NCBI GenBank assembly: GCA_905233245.1
Contig: CAJODK010000012.1
Location: forward strand, 1-64,000
Direction of reading: 5' to 3'
DNA length: 64,000 bases
From: an uncultured Prevotella sp.
GTDB lineage: Bacteria; Bacteroidota; Bacteroidia; Bacteroidales; Bacteroidaceae
The notes beneath the pieces are model-generated. The model saw nothing but the letters and a program-made list of their open reading frames with translations, made no database searches and was not told the origin of the DNA. Within the stretch, counting starts at the first letter, position 1. Each line of letters begins with the position of its first letter. Of the stretch, positions 43,669-52,749 are shown in pieces. A program made the translations under genes and the position numbers.

Positions 43669-46600
43669 TTAGTAGTCGCGCTGGATGTCAGCAATCTTCT
43701 CGTGAAGGCGTGCCATCTTCTCTTCCTCGAGCACGCGCTTATACTCTATAGGTACTACCTGGATGAAGTCCTCGATGTAGCGATGCCAGTCGTCGAGCAT
43801 ACGACCTGCGAGAGCCGAACCCGTGTGCAGGTAGTGCTGACGGATGAGCTCGAGCAACTCCTTGCGCGATACGCTGTCCTCGACCAACGAGAGTTCCACC
43901 ATGTCCATATTGCAGAAGTAGTCGAAGGTATGGTCGGGGTCATAGACGTATGCCACACCGCCACTCATACCAGCGGCGAAGTTACGGCCCGTCTTGCCCA
44001 GTACCACCACACGACCGCCAGTCATGTACTCGCAGCAGTGGTCGCCAGCACCCTCGATAACGGCGATAGCACCTGAGTTGCGCACACCGAAGCGCTCGCC
44101 CACCTTACCATTGATGTAGAGTTCGCCGGAGGTGGCACCATACAGTCCGGTGTTGCCAGCTATGATATTATCCTCAGCCCTGAAGTCATCACTGCGACGG
44201 GCAGGAGGCAGAATAGAAATGCGTCCGCCACTGAGGCCCTTACCAAAGTAGTCGTTGGTCTCACCCTCTAGGCGCAAATCCAGTCCGCGAACGGCGAAGG
44301 CACCGAAGCTCTGACCAGCCGAGCCCTTGAACTTAATCTTAATGGTTCCGTCGGGCAGTCCCTGCTCACCATATTTCTGGGCGATGACGCCACTCAGCAT
44401 GGTACCCACAGCACGGTCGGTATTCTTGATGATGTAGTCGAGTGTCACCTCCTCCTGAGAGTCGATGGCCTTCTGCGCAGCACGAATCATCTCCTCGTCC
44501 TTCACGCCCGTCACCTTAGTGTAGGCGCCGCGGTCCCAGTACAGATTCTTGTCTGTCTCCGGCTTATGCAGCAGACGGGCGAAGTCGATGGTCTTCTGCT
44601 TGTCGCTAGCATTGGTAGTATCCACCTCGATGAGCTCCGTGCGACCGATGATTTCCTTCAGTGAGTGAACGCCGATTTCAGCGAGATATTCGCGTACCTG
44701 CTCTGCCAGGAAGGTGAAGAAGTTAACCACGTACTCAGCGCGGCCCTCGAAGTGCTTGCGCAACTCCGGATTCTGTGTAGCCACACCCATAGGACAGGTA
44801 TTGGTGTTACACTTACGCATCATAACACAACCCAGCACTATCAGCGGCAGCGTGCCAAACGAGAACTCATCAGCGCCCAGCATCGCCATGATAATCACAT
44901 CCTTGGCTGTCTTCAACTGTCCGTCGGTCTGCAGGCGAACCTGATTACGCAGACCATTGATAACCAGTGTCTGCTGAGTCTCTGCAAGTCCTATTTCCGG
45001 CGAGATACCAGCGAAGCGCATGCTTGATGCCGGGCTGGCACCCGTACCACCCTCAGCACCTGAGATGACAATGAGGTCGGCCTTAGCCTTAGCCACACCA
45101 GCGGCGATGGTTCCTACGCCACTCTCGGCTACCAGTTTTACGCTGACAGCAGCTGTAGGGTTGATATTCTTCAGGTCGAAGATGAGCTGCGCCAGGTCCT
45201 CGATACTATAGATATCGTGATGCGGTGGTGGCGAAATGAGCGAGATGCCAGGAATGGCGTTACGCGTCTTGGCAATAATCTCGTTGACCTTGAAGCCAGG
45301 CAACTGTCCGCCCTCACCAGGCTTAGCACCCTGTGCCACCTTAATCTGTATCTCCTCAGCATTCACCAGATACTCGGCAGTCACGCCAAAACGTCCTGAT
45401 GCAATCTGTTTGGTCTTACTGCTCAGCGATACGCCGTCCACCTCTGAGTGGTAGCGGGCATTGTCCTCACCACCCTCGCCAGTGTTACTGCGTGCACCAA
45501 GTTTGTTCATAGCCAGTGCCAGTGCCTCGTGGGCCTCGATGCTCAGCGCACCAAAACTCATGGCGCCGGTCACGAAGTGCTTCACGATGCTCTCTACAGG
45601 CTCCACCTCGTCGATAGGAGTAGGCTTGGCAGCCTTCTTGAATCCTAAGAAGTCACGGATAAAGATAGGACTCTCCTTTTCATCGACTATCTTTGCCCAG
45701 TCCTTAAACTTATCGTAGTTGCCCTGACGGGTAGCCAACTGCAGCTTAGCGATGGTCTCAGGGTTCCATGCATGCCTGATGCCATCCTTGCGCCAAGCGA
45801 ACAGACCATGGTTCTGCAACATAGCCTGCTCCTTGGCAGCCTCGTGCAGACGGATGGCATCGCGGGCAATCTCCTTCAGACCTACACCTCCGATGGTGCT
45901 CACCTCCGTACCGAAGTAGCGGCGCAACAGGTCTTCGCTAAGTCCGATGCTCTCGAAAATCTTGGCACCGCGATAGCTACGGATAGTCGAGATACCCATC
46001 TTGCTCATAATCTTCTTAAGACCCTTATCCACAGCCCTGATATAGTTTTTCTCGGCAGTAGCATACTCCTCCTGAATCTTGTGCCTCTTCACCAAATCAT
46101 CCAGCACGGCGAACGTCATGTAAGGACACAGGGCACTGGCACCGTAGCCCAGCAACAACGCTGCGTGCATCACCTCGCGGATTTCACCACTCTCCACAAT
46201 CAGAGCAGTCTGCACGCGCTTACCCACACTAATCAGGTAGTGGTGAACGGCTGAAACAGCAAGCAGTGATGGGATGTAGAAACCTCCCCCCTGCCCCTCC
46301 CGAGGAGGGGTGATTTCTACCTTGTCTGTGAGGATGATGTAGTTCACGCCTTCATCCACGCTGGCTTCTGCATCTTTGCAAAGTTTATCAAGAGCAATGC
46401 GCAACCGCTCCCCTCCCTGGGAGGGGCCGGGGGAGGTTACCATAGCCAGTTTCTTCGTCTTAAATCCCTTGTAGCGGATGTTACAAAGTATATCAAGTTG
46501 AGTGTTGGTCAGCACAGGCTGTGGCAGGCGCACCATCTTACAATTAGATGCATCGGGCGTCAGGATGTTCTTGCCTACGGCACCGATGTACTCCGTCAGG

Positions 46601-48177
46601 CTCATCACCAGTTCCTCACGGATAGGGTCGATGGCAGGGTTGGTAACCTGTGCAAACTGCTGGCGGAAGTAATTGAACAGCACCTGTGGACGGTCTGAGA
46701 TGACTGCCAGCGGTGTGTCGTTACCCATAGCAGCCACAGGTTCCTGTCCTGCTGTAGCCATCGGGACGATGGTCTTGTCGATATCCTCCTGACCAAAGCC
46801 GAAGGTCACCAGTTTCTGCTCATAGTCATTCACACTATTATCTACGTGACGTCCGCTCTTCAGTTTCTCCAGCTGCACGCGATTCTCGTTCAGCCACTCA
46901 CGATAAGGGTGAGCCTTAGCCAGTTTCTCCTTTATCTCACCATCGTAGTATATCTTGCCCTCCTCGGTGTCTATGAGCAGTATCTTTCCAGGCTGCAGGC
47001 GCCCCTTGCTCACCACATCGGCAGGATCGAAATCCATGACGCCAACCTCACTGGCTACTACCATCATACCGCTCTTTGTTATGGTATAGCGGCTGGGGCG
47101 CAGACCATTGCGGTCAAGCATTCCGCCTGCATAGCGACCATCGCTGAACAGCAGTGCGGCAGGACCGTCCCATGGTTCCATCAGGATAGAGTGATACTCA
47201 TAGAAGGCTTTCAAATCTTCGCTGATAGGATTCTTGTCGTTAAAACTCTCAGGCACCAGAATAGCCATAGCCTGTGGCAACGAGAGTCCGCTCATCATCA
47301 GGAACTCAAACACGTTGTCGAGCGAAGCTGAGTCACTCATGCCCTCCTGTACTATAGGTCTCAAATCCTTGATATCTCCCAGCGCCTCACTGTTCAGCAC
47401 GCTCTCGCGAGCCTTCATCCAACCGCGGTTACCGCGTATGGTGTTAATCTCACCATTGTGGGCCAAGAGACGGAAAGGCTGTGCGAGCTTCCACTTAGGG
47501 AATGTATTAGTTGAGAAACGTGAGTGAACCAAGGCCAGTCCGCTCGTGAAGTAATCGTTAGAGAGATCTGGGAAGTAGCGTCGCAGCTGTCCGCTGGTCA
47601 GCATTCCCTTGTAGATAATATTCTTGCTGGAGAGGGAGCACAGATAGAAGTCCTCATCGCTGATGCGGTTTTCTATGCGCTTGCGTACCTTATACAATAT
47701 ACGCTCAAACACGGGCACATTATCCTCCGATACGCCCGTTACGAAAATCTGCTTAATGTCTGGTTCCACCTCACGGGCTGCTACACCCAGCACCTCAGGA
47801 TTGGTAGGCACGGTGCGCAGATGCATCAACTGCAGCCCTTCGCGCTCAATCTCCTCAATCATCACGCTCAGTATCTGCTGCTGGGCTTTTTCGTCCTTAG
47901 GGAGAAATACGATACCTGTACCATATCTTCCTTTTTCAGGCACTGGTATTCCCTGCAGCAGGATGAATTCATGCGGAATCTGTACTAATATTCCCGCACC
48001 ATCACCTGTCTTGTCTCTTGTTTCGGCACCTCTGTGCTCCATATTCTCTAGCACGCGCAACGCGTTATCTACCAATTCGTGGCTCTTTCCACCATGAATG
48101 TTCACCACCATGCCCACACCGCAGGCATCGTGTTCATAACTGCTCTGATATAAGCCTTGAAGTTTACAATTTGTCAT
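43669..48177 (-). CDS. gltB: Glutamate synthase large subunit
   Basis: 1502 aa from the ATG at 48177 (MTNCKLQGLYQSSYEHDACG). The N-terminal cysteine amidotransferase (DACGVGMVVNIHGG, RFSTNTFPKWKLAQPFRLLA) releases ammonia from glutamine. The central and FMN domains hold HYDIYSIEDLAQ-like HHDIYSIEDLAQLIFDL, SGAEGGTGASPASSM and the 3Fe-4S ligands CVMMRKCNTNTCPMGVA, and the C-terminal beta-helix GXXG repeats include GATSGELYINGKVGERFGVR. It makes two glutamates from glutamine and 2-oxoglutarate. Two GC-rich palindromic elements are inserted in frame (TSPGPSQGGER and TPPREGQGGGF) 120 bases apart. A canonical promoter precedes it. Confidence 0.96.
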   Translation of the reverse strand: MTNCKLQGLYQSSYEHDACGVGMVVNIHGGKSHELVDNALRVLENMEHRGAETRDKTGDGAGILVQIPHEFILLQGIPVPEKGRYGTGIVFLPKDEKAQQQILSVMIEEIEREGLQLMHLRTVPTNPEVLGVAAREVEPDIKQIFVTGVSEDNVPVFERILYKVRKRIENRISDEDFYLCSLSSKNIIYKGMLTSGQLRRYFPDLSNDYFTSGLALVHSRFSTNTFPKWKLAQPFRLLAHNGEINTIRGNRGWMKARESVLNSEALGDIKDLRPIVQEGMSDSASLDNVFEFLMMSGLSLPQAMAILVPESFNDKNPISEDLKAFYEYHSILMEPWDGPAALLFSDGRYAGGMLDRNGLRPSRYTITKSGMMVVASEVGVMDFDPADVVSKGRLQPGKILLIDTEEGKIYYDGEIKEKLAKAHPYREWLNENRVQLEKLKSGRHVDNSVNDYEQKLVTFGFGQEDIDKTIVPMATAGQEPVAAMGNDTPLAVISDRPQVLFNYFRQQFAQVTNPAIDPIREELVMSLTEYIGAVGKNILTPDASNCKMVRLPQPVLTNTQLDILCNIRYKGFKTKKLAMVTSPGPSQGGERLRIALDKLCKDAEASVDEGVNYIILTDKVEITPPREGQGGGFYIPSLLAVSAVHHYLISVGKRVQTALIVESGEIREVMHAALLLGYGASALCPYMTFAVLDDLVKRHKIQEEYATAEKNYIRAVDKGLKKIMSKMGISTIRSYRGAKIFESIGLSEDLLRRYFGTEVSTIGGVGLKEIARDAIRLHEAAKEQAMLQNHGLFAWRKDGIRHAWNPETIAKLQLATRQGNYDKFKDWAKIVDEKESPIFIRDFLGFKKAAKPTPIDEVEPVESIVKHFVTGAMSFGALSIEAHEALALAMNKLGARSNTGEGGEDNARYHSEVDGVSLSSKTKQIASGRFGVTAEYLVNAEEIQIKVAQGAKPGEGGQLPGFKVNEIIAKTRNAIPGISLISPPPHHDIYSIEDLAQLIFDLKNINPTAAVSVKLVAESGVGTIAAGVAKAKADLIVISGAEGGTGASPASSMRFAGISPEIGLAETQQTLVINGLRNQVRLQTDGQLKTAKDVIIMAMLGADEFSFGTLPLIVLGCVMMRKCNTNTCPMGVATQNPELRKHFEGRAEYVVNFFTFLAEQVREYLAEIGVHSLKEIIGRTELIEVDTTNASDKQKTIDFARLLHKPETDKNLYWDRGAYTKVTGVKDEEMIRAAQKAIDSQEEVTLDYIIKNTDRAVGTMLSGVIAQKYGEQGLPDGTIKIKFKGSAGQSFGAFAVRGLDLRLEGETNDYFGKGLSGGRISILPPARRSDDFRAEDNIIAGNTGLYGATSGELYINGKVGERFGVRNSGAIAVIEGAGDHCCEYMTGGRVVVLGKTGRNFAAGMSGGVAYVYDPDHTFDYFCNMDMVELSLVEDSVSRKELLELIRQHYLHTGSALAGRMLDDWHRYIEDFIQVVPIEYKRVLEEEKMARLHEKIADIQRDY
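46281..46317. repeat. GC-rich palindromic element, in frame inside gltB (second copy)
   Basis: Minus strand CACCCCTCC, TC, GGGAGGGG, CA, GGGGGGAGG; encodes TPPREGQGGG. Confidence 0.8.
46404..46442. repeat. GC-rich palindromic element, in frame inside gltB (first copy)
   Basis: Plus strand CTCCCCTCC, CT, GGGAGGGG, CC, GGGGGAGG; the minus strand encodes TSPGPSQGGER. Confidence 0.8.
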
Positions 48178-48218
48178 ATTATCCTTGCTTTTACTATCTT
48201 TCTGCTTTAAAATCGGTG

Positions 48219-48250
48219 CAAAGTTATAACATTTTGCTAATATAGCCAAA
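48219..48250 (-). promoter_or_regulatory. Promoter of the gltB operon
   Basis: Minus strand TTTG (48250-48247), 20 nt, TAACTTTG (48226-48219), about 35 nt before the ATG. Confidence 0.78.
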
Positions 48251-48642
48251 AAATGAATGACATTTTTAACCTTAAAACAGACAATATTTGACATTTTGCA
48301 GAAAAAAAACACTTTTTTCGTTCATATTGAAAAATTTCAGACGATTATTCACCACTAATTCTTTACACTTTGTCATTTTCGTATTGAAACAAAGATGGAC
48401 TGTCGCACAATTCTAACATTTTGTAACAAAATGGACGAAAAACGATACGAAGTGTAAACAAAACGAAAGGAAAATAGCTATAAAAGTTTACAATACGTCA
48501 CAATACGAAATTTAATTTTATCAAAGTGATAGAATTATGATGCTATTTGCGACAAAATGTTGTAATTTTGCATTGTCAATTGACAGAATGTAGCCCTTTG
48601 ACATGGGTATATTATTAATTAAGGTAAAAAGAAAGGACTGTT
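48251..48642. promoter_or_regulatory. Divergent gltB / PII control region with palindromes
   Basis: No gene is seen. It contains a perfect palindrome with 8-bp arms, CATTTTGTAACAAAATG (48417-48433). TTTACACTT (48362) and AAGTGTAAA (48450) are inverted. CGTATTG (48380) is inverted to two CAATACG copies (48491, 48501). A -7-like TAATTTTG at 48563 could serve the PII gene but has no -33 box at the right distance. These are candidate operators for a nitrogen regulator. Confidence 0.45.
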
Positions 48643-48990
48643 ATGAAAAGGATTGAAGCTATCATCCGCAAGACGAAGTTCGAAGACGTAAAGGAGGCTC
48701 TGCTACAGTCGGACATCGACTGGTTTGAGTATCACAACGTGCACGGCATCGGCCAGAGCCGCGAGGAAAGGATATACCGTGGCGTGCAGTATTCGACTGA
48801 CGTGATAGAGCGTGTAGCACTGACCATTGTGTGTCGCGACCAGTTTGTGGAGCCCACAGTGAAAGTGATACTGAAGGTGGCTCACACGGGCAACGTGGGC
48901 GACGGACGCATCTTCGTAAGCGACATGATAGACACATGGAGCATACGCACCGGAGAGAACGGCGACACAGTGCTCAGAGACAAAAAGTAA
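48643..48990 (+). CDS. PII-family nitrogen regulatory protein
   Basis: 115 aa. MKRIEAIIRKTKFEDVKEAL is the PII start. The T-loop is shortened or altered but keeps a tyrosine (YRGVQYSTDVIERV, Tyr about 50) at the place of the uridylylated residue. The C-terminal GDGRIFVSDM is the B-loop/nucleotide-binding signature. PII trimers sense 2-oxoglutarate and ATP/ADP and gate ammonium transporters; adjacency to amt at 49035 supports a GlnK role. Confidence 0.9.
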   Translation: MKRIEAIIRKTKFEDVKEALLQSDIDWFEYHNVHGIGQSREERIYRGVQYSTDVIERVALTIVCRDQFVEPTVKVILKVAHTGNVGDGRIFVSDMIDTWSIRTGENGDTVLRDKK

Positions 48991-49034
48991 AAAAGGAGAT
49001 TGTATAATGCTTAAAGCTTAAAGGTAAAAAGATT

Positions 49035-50291
49035 ATGAACGAAATTGGATTATCACTCGATACTGTATGGATGCTACTGGCAGCCATGCTGGTTTTCTGG
49101 ATGCAGCCGGGTTTCGCCCTGTGCGAGGCAGGCTTTACGCGAAGCAAGAACACGGCTAACATCCTGATGAAGAACTTCGTCGATTTCATGTTTGGCTCAC
49201 TGCTGTTCTTCTTCCTTGGTTTCGGTTTCATGTTCGGTTCGGACGTCCTCGGAGGATTCATGGGCATGCCAAACTGGGGCGACCTGAGTTTCTACGATGG
49301 AGAACTGCCCGTGGAGGGTTTCCTCATATTCGAGACCGTATTCTGTGCCACCAGCGCCACTATCGTGAGCGGTGCTATGGCTGAGAGAACCAAGTTTTCT
49401 ATGTACCTCATCTACAGCGCCGTCATCTCGCTTCTCATATACCCTATCGAGGGCCACTGGACATGGGGCGGCGGATGGTTGTGTAACGATGCCGTTGACG
49501 GTTTCATGATGACAACCTTCGGCGATGTATTCCATGACTTTGCAGGTTCTGCAATAGTACACTCAGTGGGTGGTGTGCTGGCTCTGATTGGTGCCTTGGC
49601 ACTCGGTCCACGTCTGGGCAAGTATGGTAAGGACGGTAAGAGCCGTGCCATTCCTGGCCACAACCTTATGATGGCTGCGCTGGGCGTGTTCATCCTCTGG
49701 CTTGGATGGTTTGGCTTCAACCCTGGTTCACAGTTGGCTGCAACTGGCGAAGTCAACCGCGTTGCCATCAGCCACGTATTCCTTACCACAAACCTTGCTG
49801 CAACAGCTGGTGGCGTGGCTACGATGTTCGTGACATGGTGGAAGTATGGCAAGCCATCACTCTCACTGGTACTGAACGGCGTACTGGCAGGTCTGGTAGG
49901 CATCACGGCAGGATGTGACCTTGTATCACCTCTCGGAGCCATCATCATCGGACTGGTATGTGGCGTAGTGCTGGTGTTCGCCATCGAGTTCATCGACCAC
50001 AAGTTGCACATCGACGACCCTGTAGGTGCTTCAAGCGTACACGGTGTATGTGGTATTCTCGGCACACTGATGACGGGCCTGCTCTCAACTTCCAATGGTG
50101 CCTTCTACGGCTATGGCTGGGGATTCTTCGGCGCAGAGTGTTTCGGTATTCTCGTAATAGACCTCTGGGCTGCTGCCTGCGGATTCCTTCTGTTCTACGG
50201 CATCAAGAAACTGCATGGTCTGCGTGTTGACACACGTATAGAGGAGGAAGGCTTAGACATCTATGAACACGGCGAGAGCTGCTATAACTGA
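49035..50291 (+). CDS. amt: Ammonium transporter (Amt), first copy
   Basis: 418 aa with eleven hydrophobic segments. The substrate site and twin histidines are visible: HDFAGSAIVHSVGGVLAL and DDPVGASSVHGVCGILGT. FCATSATIVSGAMAERTKF is the family signature. The protein admits ammonium across the inner membrane when nitrogen is scarce. It lies 44 bases after the PII gene and before an outer-membrane protein gene, so these three form an ammonium-uptake unit. Confidence 0.94.
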   Translation: MNEIGLSLDTVWMLLAAMLVFWMQPGFALCEAGFTRSKNTANILMKNFVDFMFGSLLFFFLGFGFMFGSDVLGGFMGMPNWGDLSFYDGELPVEGFLIFETVFCATSATIVSGAMAERTKFSMYLIYSAVISLLIYPIEGHWTWGGGWLCNDAVDGFMMTTFGDVFHDFAGSAIVHSVGGVLALIGALALGPRLGKYGKDGKSRAIPGHNLMMAALGVFILWLGWFGFNPGSQLAATGEVNRVAISHVFLTTNLAATAGGVATMFVTWWKYGKPSLSLVLNGVLAGLVGITAGCDLVSPLGAIIIGLVCGVVLVFAIEFIDHKLHIDDPVGASSVHGVCGILGTLMTGLLSTSNGAFYGYGWGFFGAECFGILVIDLWAAACGFLLFYGIKKLHGLRVDTRIEEEGLDIYEHGESCYN

Positions 50292-50332
50292 GTTTGATGA
50301 ATGTATTTAATATTAATTAAAAATGTAAAGTT

Positions 50333-51070
50333 ATGACTACTATAAAGAAAAAAGTATCAAGATTGTTTGTCCTCACGGTGCTGCTCGCTGGAGCAGCCAC
50401 CGCTGGGGCACAGGAAACAGAAAAAGTAGAGGCAACAATTGCTGCCGACATCGTGAACCAATACATCTGGCGTGGCCAGGATCTGGGCAACGTTGCGTTG
50501 CAGCCCACACTCGGCGTAGCCTACAAGGGTTTGAGCCTCACAGCCTGGGGCAGTGTGGGACTAAGCGAACCAGAAGACACAAAGGAGTTTGACCTCACGC
50601 TTGCATACCAGACGGGCGGCTTCAACATTGGAGTGACCGACTACTGGTTCAACAAGATAGATGACGGCGACCCTGATGGACGCTACTTCATGTATAAGTC
50701 GCACAGCACCAACCACATCTTCGAGGCAAACGTAGGCTATGACTTCGGTTTCCTCTCCCTGCAGTGGTACACCAACTTTGCTGGCAACGACGGAAAGAAC
50801 AAGAGCCTGAAACGTGCCTACAGCTCATACTTTGAACTGAGCGCACCATTCAAGTTTGCCACATGTGACTGGACGGCAACTGCCGGTGCCGTGCCATACG
50901 CCACTACATCATACGGCACTACTGGCTTCGCCGTCACCAACCTCGCGCTCAAAGCGGTGAAGGACATAAAGGTAACCGACACCTTCTCAATTCCTATTTT
51001 TGCACAGGTCGTTGCCAATCCTTGCTCACAGAAAGCATACCTGGTTCTTGGTCTGACTCTGCAACCGTAA
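50333..51070 (+). CDS. Outer-membrane beta-barrel protein linked to ammonium transport
   Basis: 245 aa with signal peptide ending GAATAGAQ. Alternating hydrophobic strands and the start AADIVNQYIWRGQDLGNVAL resemble a family of small outer-membrane barrels that begin ...YxWRGxxL. The C-terminus AYLVLGLTLQP ends as a beta strand. It may serve as a pore for small nitrogen compounds; this rests on its place between two amt genes. A strong terminator follows. Confidence 0.7.
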   Translation: MTTIKKKVSRLFVLTVLLAGAATAGAQETEKVEATIAADIVNQYIWRGQDLGNVALQPTLGVAYKGLSLTAWGSVGLSEPEDTKEFDLTLAYQTGGFNIGVTDYWFNKIDDGDPDGRYFMYKSHSTNHIFEANVGYDFGFLSLQWYTNFAGNDGKNKSLKRAYSSYFELSAPFKFATCDWTATAGAVPYATTSYGTTGFAVTNLALKAVKDIKVTDTFSIPIFAQVVANPCSQKAYLVLGLTLQP

Positions 51071-51092
51071 TTTTTCTTTTTCCAGGTTAGCA

Positions 51093-51131
51093 GCCCCTCT
51101 CCTTTCTCAGACATGAGGAGAGGGGCTTTTT
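51093..51131 (+). terminator. Terminator of the PII-amt-OMP unit
   Basis: GCCCCTCTCCT pairs perfectly with AGGAGAGGGGC, followed by TTTTT. Confidence 0.9.
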
Positions 51132-51255
51132 GACGTTTTGCAACGAAACGAGGATATTTAGTTGCAACGTGTTAACAATTTGCCACCAAAGAAAGGTGAA
51201 AACTTTACACATTGCTCTTTAATTTCATTTTTTATATGCAAAAAGTTTGAAAAAG

Positions 51256-51287
51256 TTTGGTTTTTATAACAAAATGCATTACCTTTG
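51256..51287 (+). promoter_or_regulatory. Promoter of the second amt operon
   Basis: TTTG (51256-51259), 20 nt, TACCTTTG (51280-51287); leader of about 45 nt. Confidence 0.8.
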
Positions 51288-51336
51288 CACTCGATTTTTG
51301 GCATTTCGACATAATAACCAACAGCAAACATAAGGT

Positions 51337-52746
51337 ATGAAGATTAAGAAAAGATGGATAATACTGATGACGGCAATGACGCTTATAGCCGTCGCAGGCG
51401 TGTTTGTAGGAGAACCCACTTTCGAGTGTGACTGGTCTGTCATCTCGGCAGCTGATGTGGCGTGGCTAATCACAGCTACGATTTTCGTGCTGATGATGAC
51501 CCCTGGTCTATCGTTTTTCTATGGCGGTATGGTGGGTGCAAAGAACGTCATATCGACCATGTTGCAGTCGTTCATTGCTATGGGACTGATTTCCGTTCTA
51601 TGGGTGGTGATTGGTTTCTCGTTGTGTTTTGGTGATGACATAGGTGGTGTAATAGGCAATCCGCTGACTTTCCCTATGTTCCATGGTGTGGGTGCAGAAG
51701 TATATACCACGCCAGCAGGAAACGTGCTTGGTGGTGCAACGATACCGTTGGCTCTTTTCGCATTGTTCCAAATGAAATTTGCCATTATCACGCCCTCGCT
51801 GATTACTGGTTCGTTTGCAGAACGTGTAAGGTTCTCTGCCTACATGTTCTTCATGATGTTCTTCTTCTTTGTAATCTACTGCCCACTGGCTCATATGACA
51901 TGGCACCCAGAGGGACTGTTTCTGCGCTGGGGCGTAGTGGACTTTGCTGGTGGCATAGTGGTTCATGCCTCTTCGGGCGTTGCTGCACTGGCAGGTGCCA
52001 TATATCTGGGCAGGCGCAAAGCTGAAACGCGCAGGAGTGAACCTGCCAACATACCGTTTGTGTTGCTGGGTGCTGCTATGCTTTGGCTGGGCTGGTTTGG
52101 TTTCAATGCAGGCTCTTCGCTTCATGCTGACGGACAGGCTATCAAAGCTTTCCTCAACACTAACACAGCATCGGCTACTGCAATGATGACATGGATATTC
52201 TTCGACTGCCTGCGTGGCAGGAAACCCTCGGCAATGGGCGCAGCGGTAGGCTGTGTAGTTGGTCTGGTAGCCATCACACCGTCAGCAGGCTATGTCACCG
52301 TAGGCCAGAGCATCTTCATCGCATTTGTCATCACGCTCATCTGTAACGTTGCCGTCTATTGGCGTTCACATACCAGCATTGACGATGCCCTCGATGTATT
52401 CCCCACTCATGGCACAGGTGGTATTTTTGGCACGGTGCTGACGGGTATCTTTATTCAGGAGGGACTTATCGCTGGTACGTGGGATGGCTTTGTTGTTTTC
52501 CTCTACCATCTGCTGGCCATCGTCATCGTGTTTGTTTACACCTTCGTTATGAGTTGGTGGGGATATAAACTCATCGATAGTCTCCTTCCAATGCGTGTGT
52601 CGGCATTTAGTGAAAAGGTGGGCCTCGACTTCTCACAGCACGATGAGCATTACGGCCTGGCACATATCGGAGAACGAGAATTAGCAGAATACGAAGAGCA
52701 TATCCGCAAGAAAGATAAAAAAAGTAAGCTATCTTCAAAACTATAA
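51337..52746 (+). CDS. amt: Ammonium transporter (Amt), second copy
   Basis: 469 aa. A signal-like first helix and VAWLITATIFVLMMTPGLSF are followed by FYGGMVGAKNVIST, VDFAGGIVVHASSGVAALAG (first histidine) and DDALDVFPTHGTGGIFGTV (second histidine). The C-terminal tail is longer and charged (EYEEHIRKKDKKSKL). It is clearly diverged from the copy at 49035 and likely differs in affinity or control. It starts a rightward run with pyrG three bases downstream. Confidence 0.93.
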   Translation: MKIKKRWIILMTAMTLIAVAGVFVGEPTFECDWSVISAADVAWLITATIFVLMMTPGLSFFYGGMVGAKNVISTMLQSFIAMGLISVLWVVIGFSLCFGDDIGGVIGNPLTFPMFHGVGAEVYTTPAGNVLGGATIPLALFALFQMKFAIITPSLITGSFAERVRFSAYMFFMMFFFFVIYCPLAHMTWHPEGLFLRWGVVDFAGGIVVHASSGVAALAGAIYLGRRKAETRRSEPANIPFVLLGAAMLWLGWFGFNAGSSLHADGQAIKAFLNTNTASATAMMTWIFFDCLRGRKPSAMGAAVGCVVGLVAITPSAGYVTVGQSIFIAFVITLICNVAVYWRSHTSIDDALDVFPTHGTGGIFGTVLTGIFIQEGLIAGTWDGFVVFLYHLLAIVIVFVYTFVMSWWGYKLIDSLLPMRVSAFSEKVGLDFSQHDEHYGLAHIGERELAEYEEHIRKKDKKSKLSSKL

Positions 52747-52749
52747 AGA

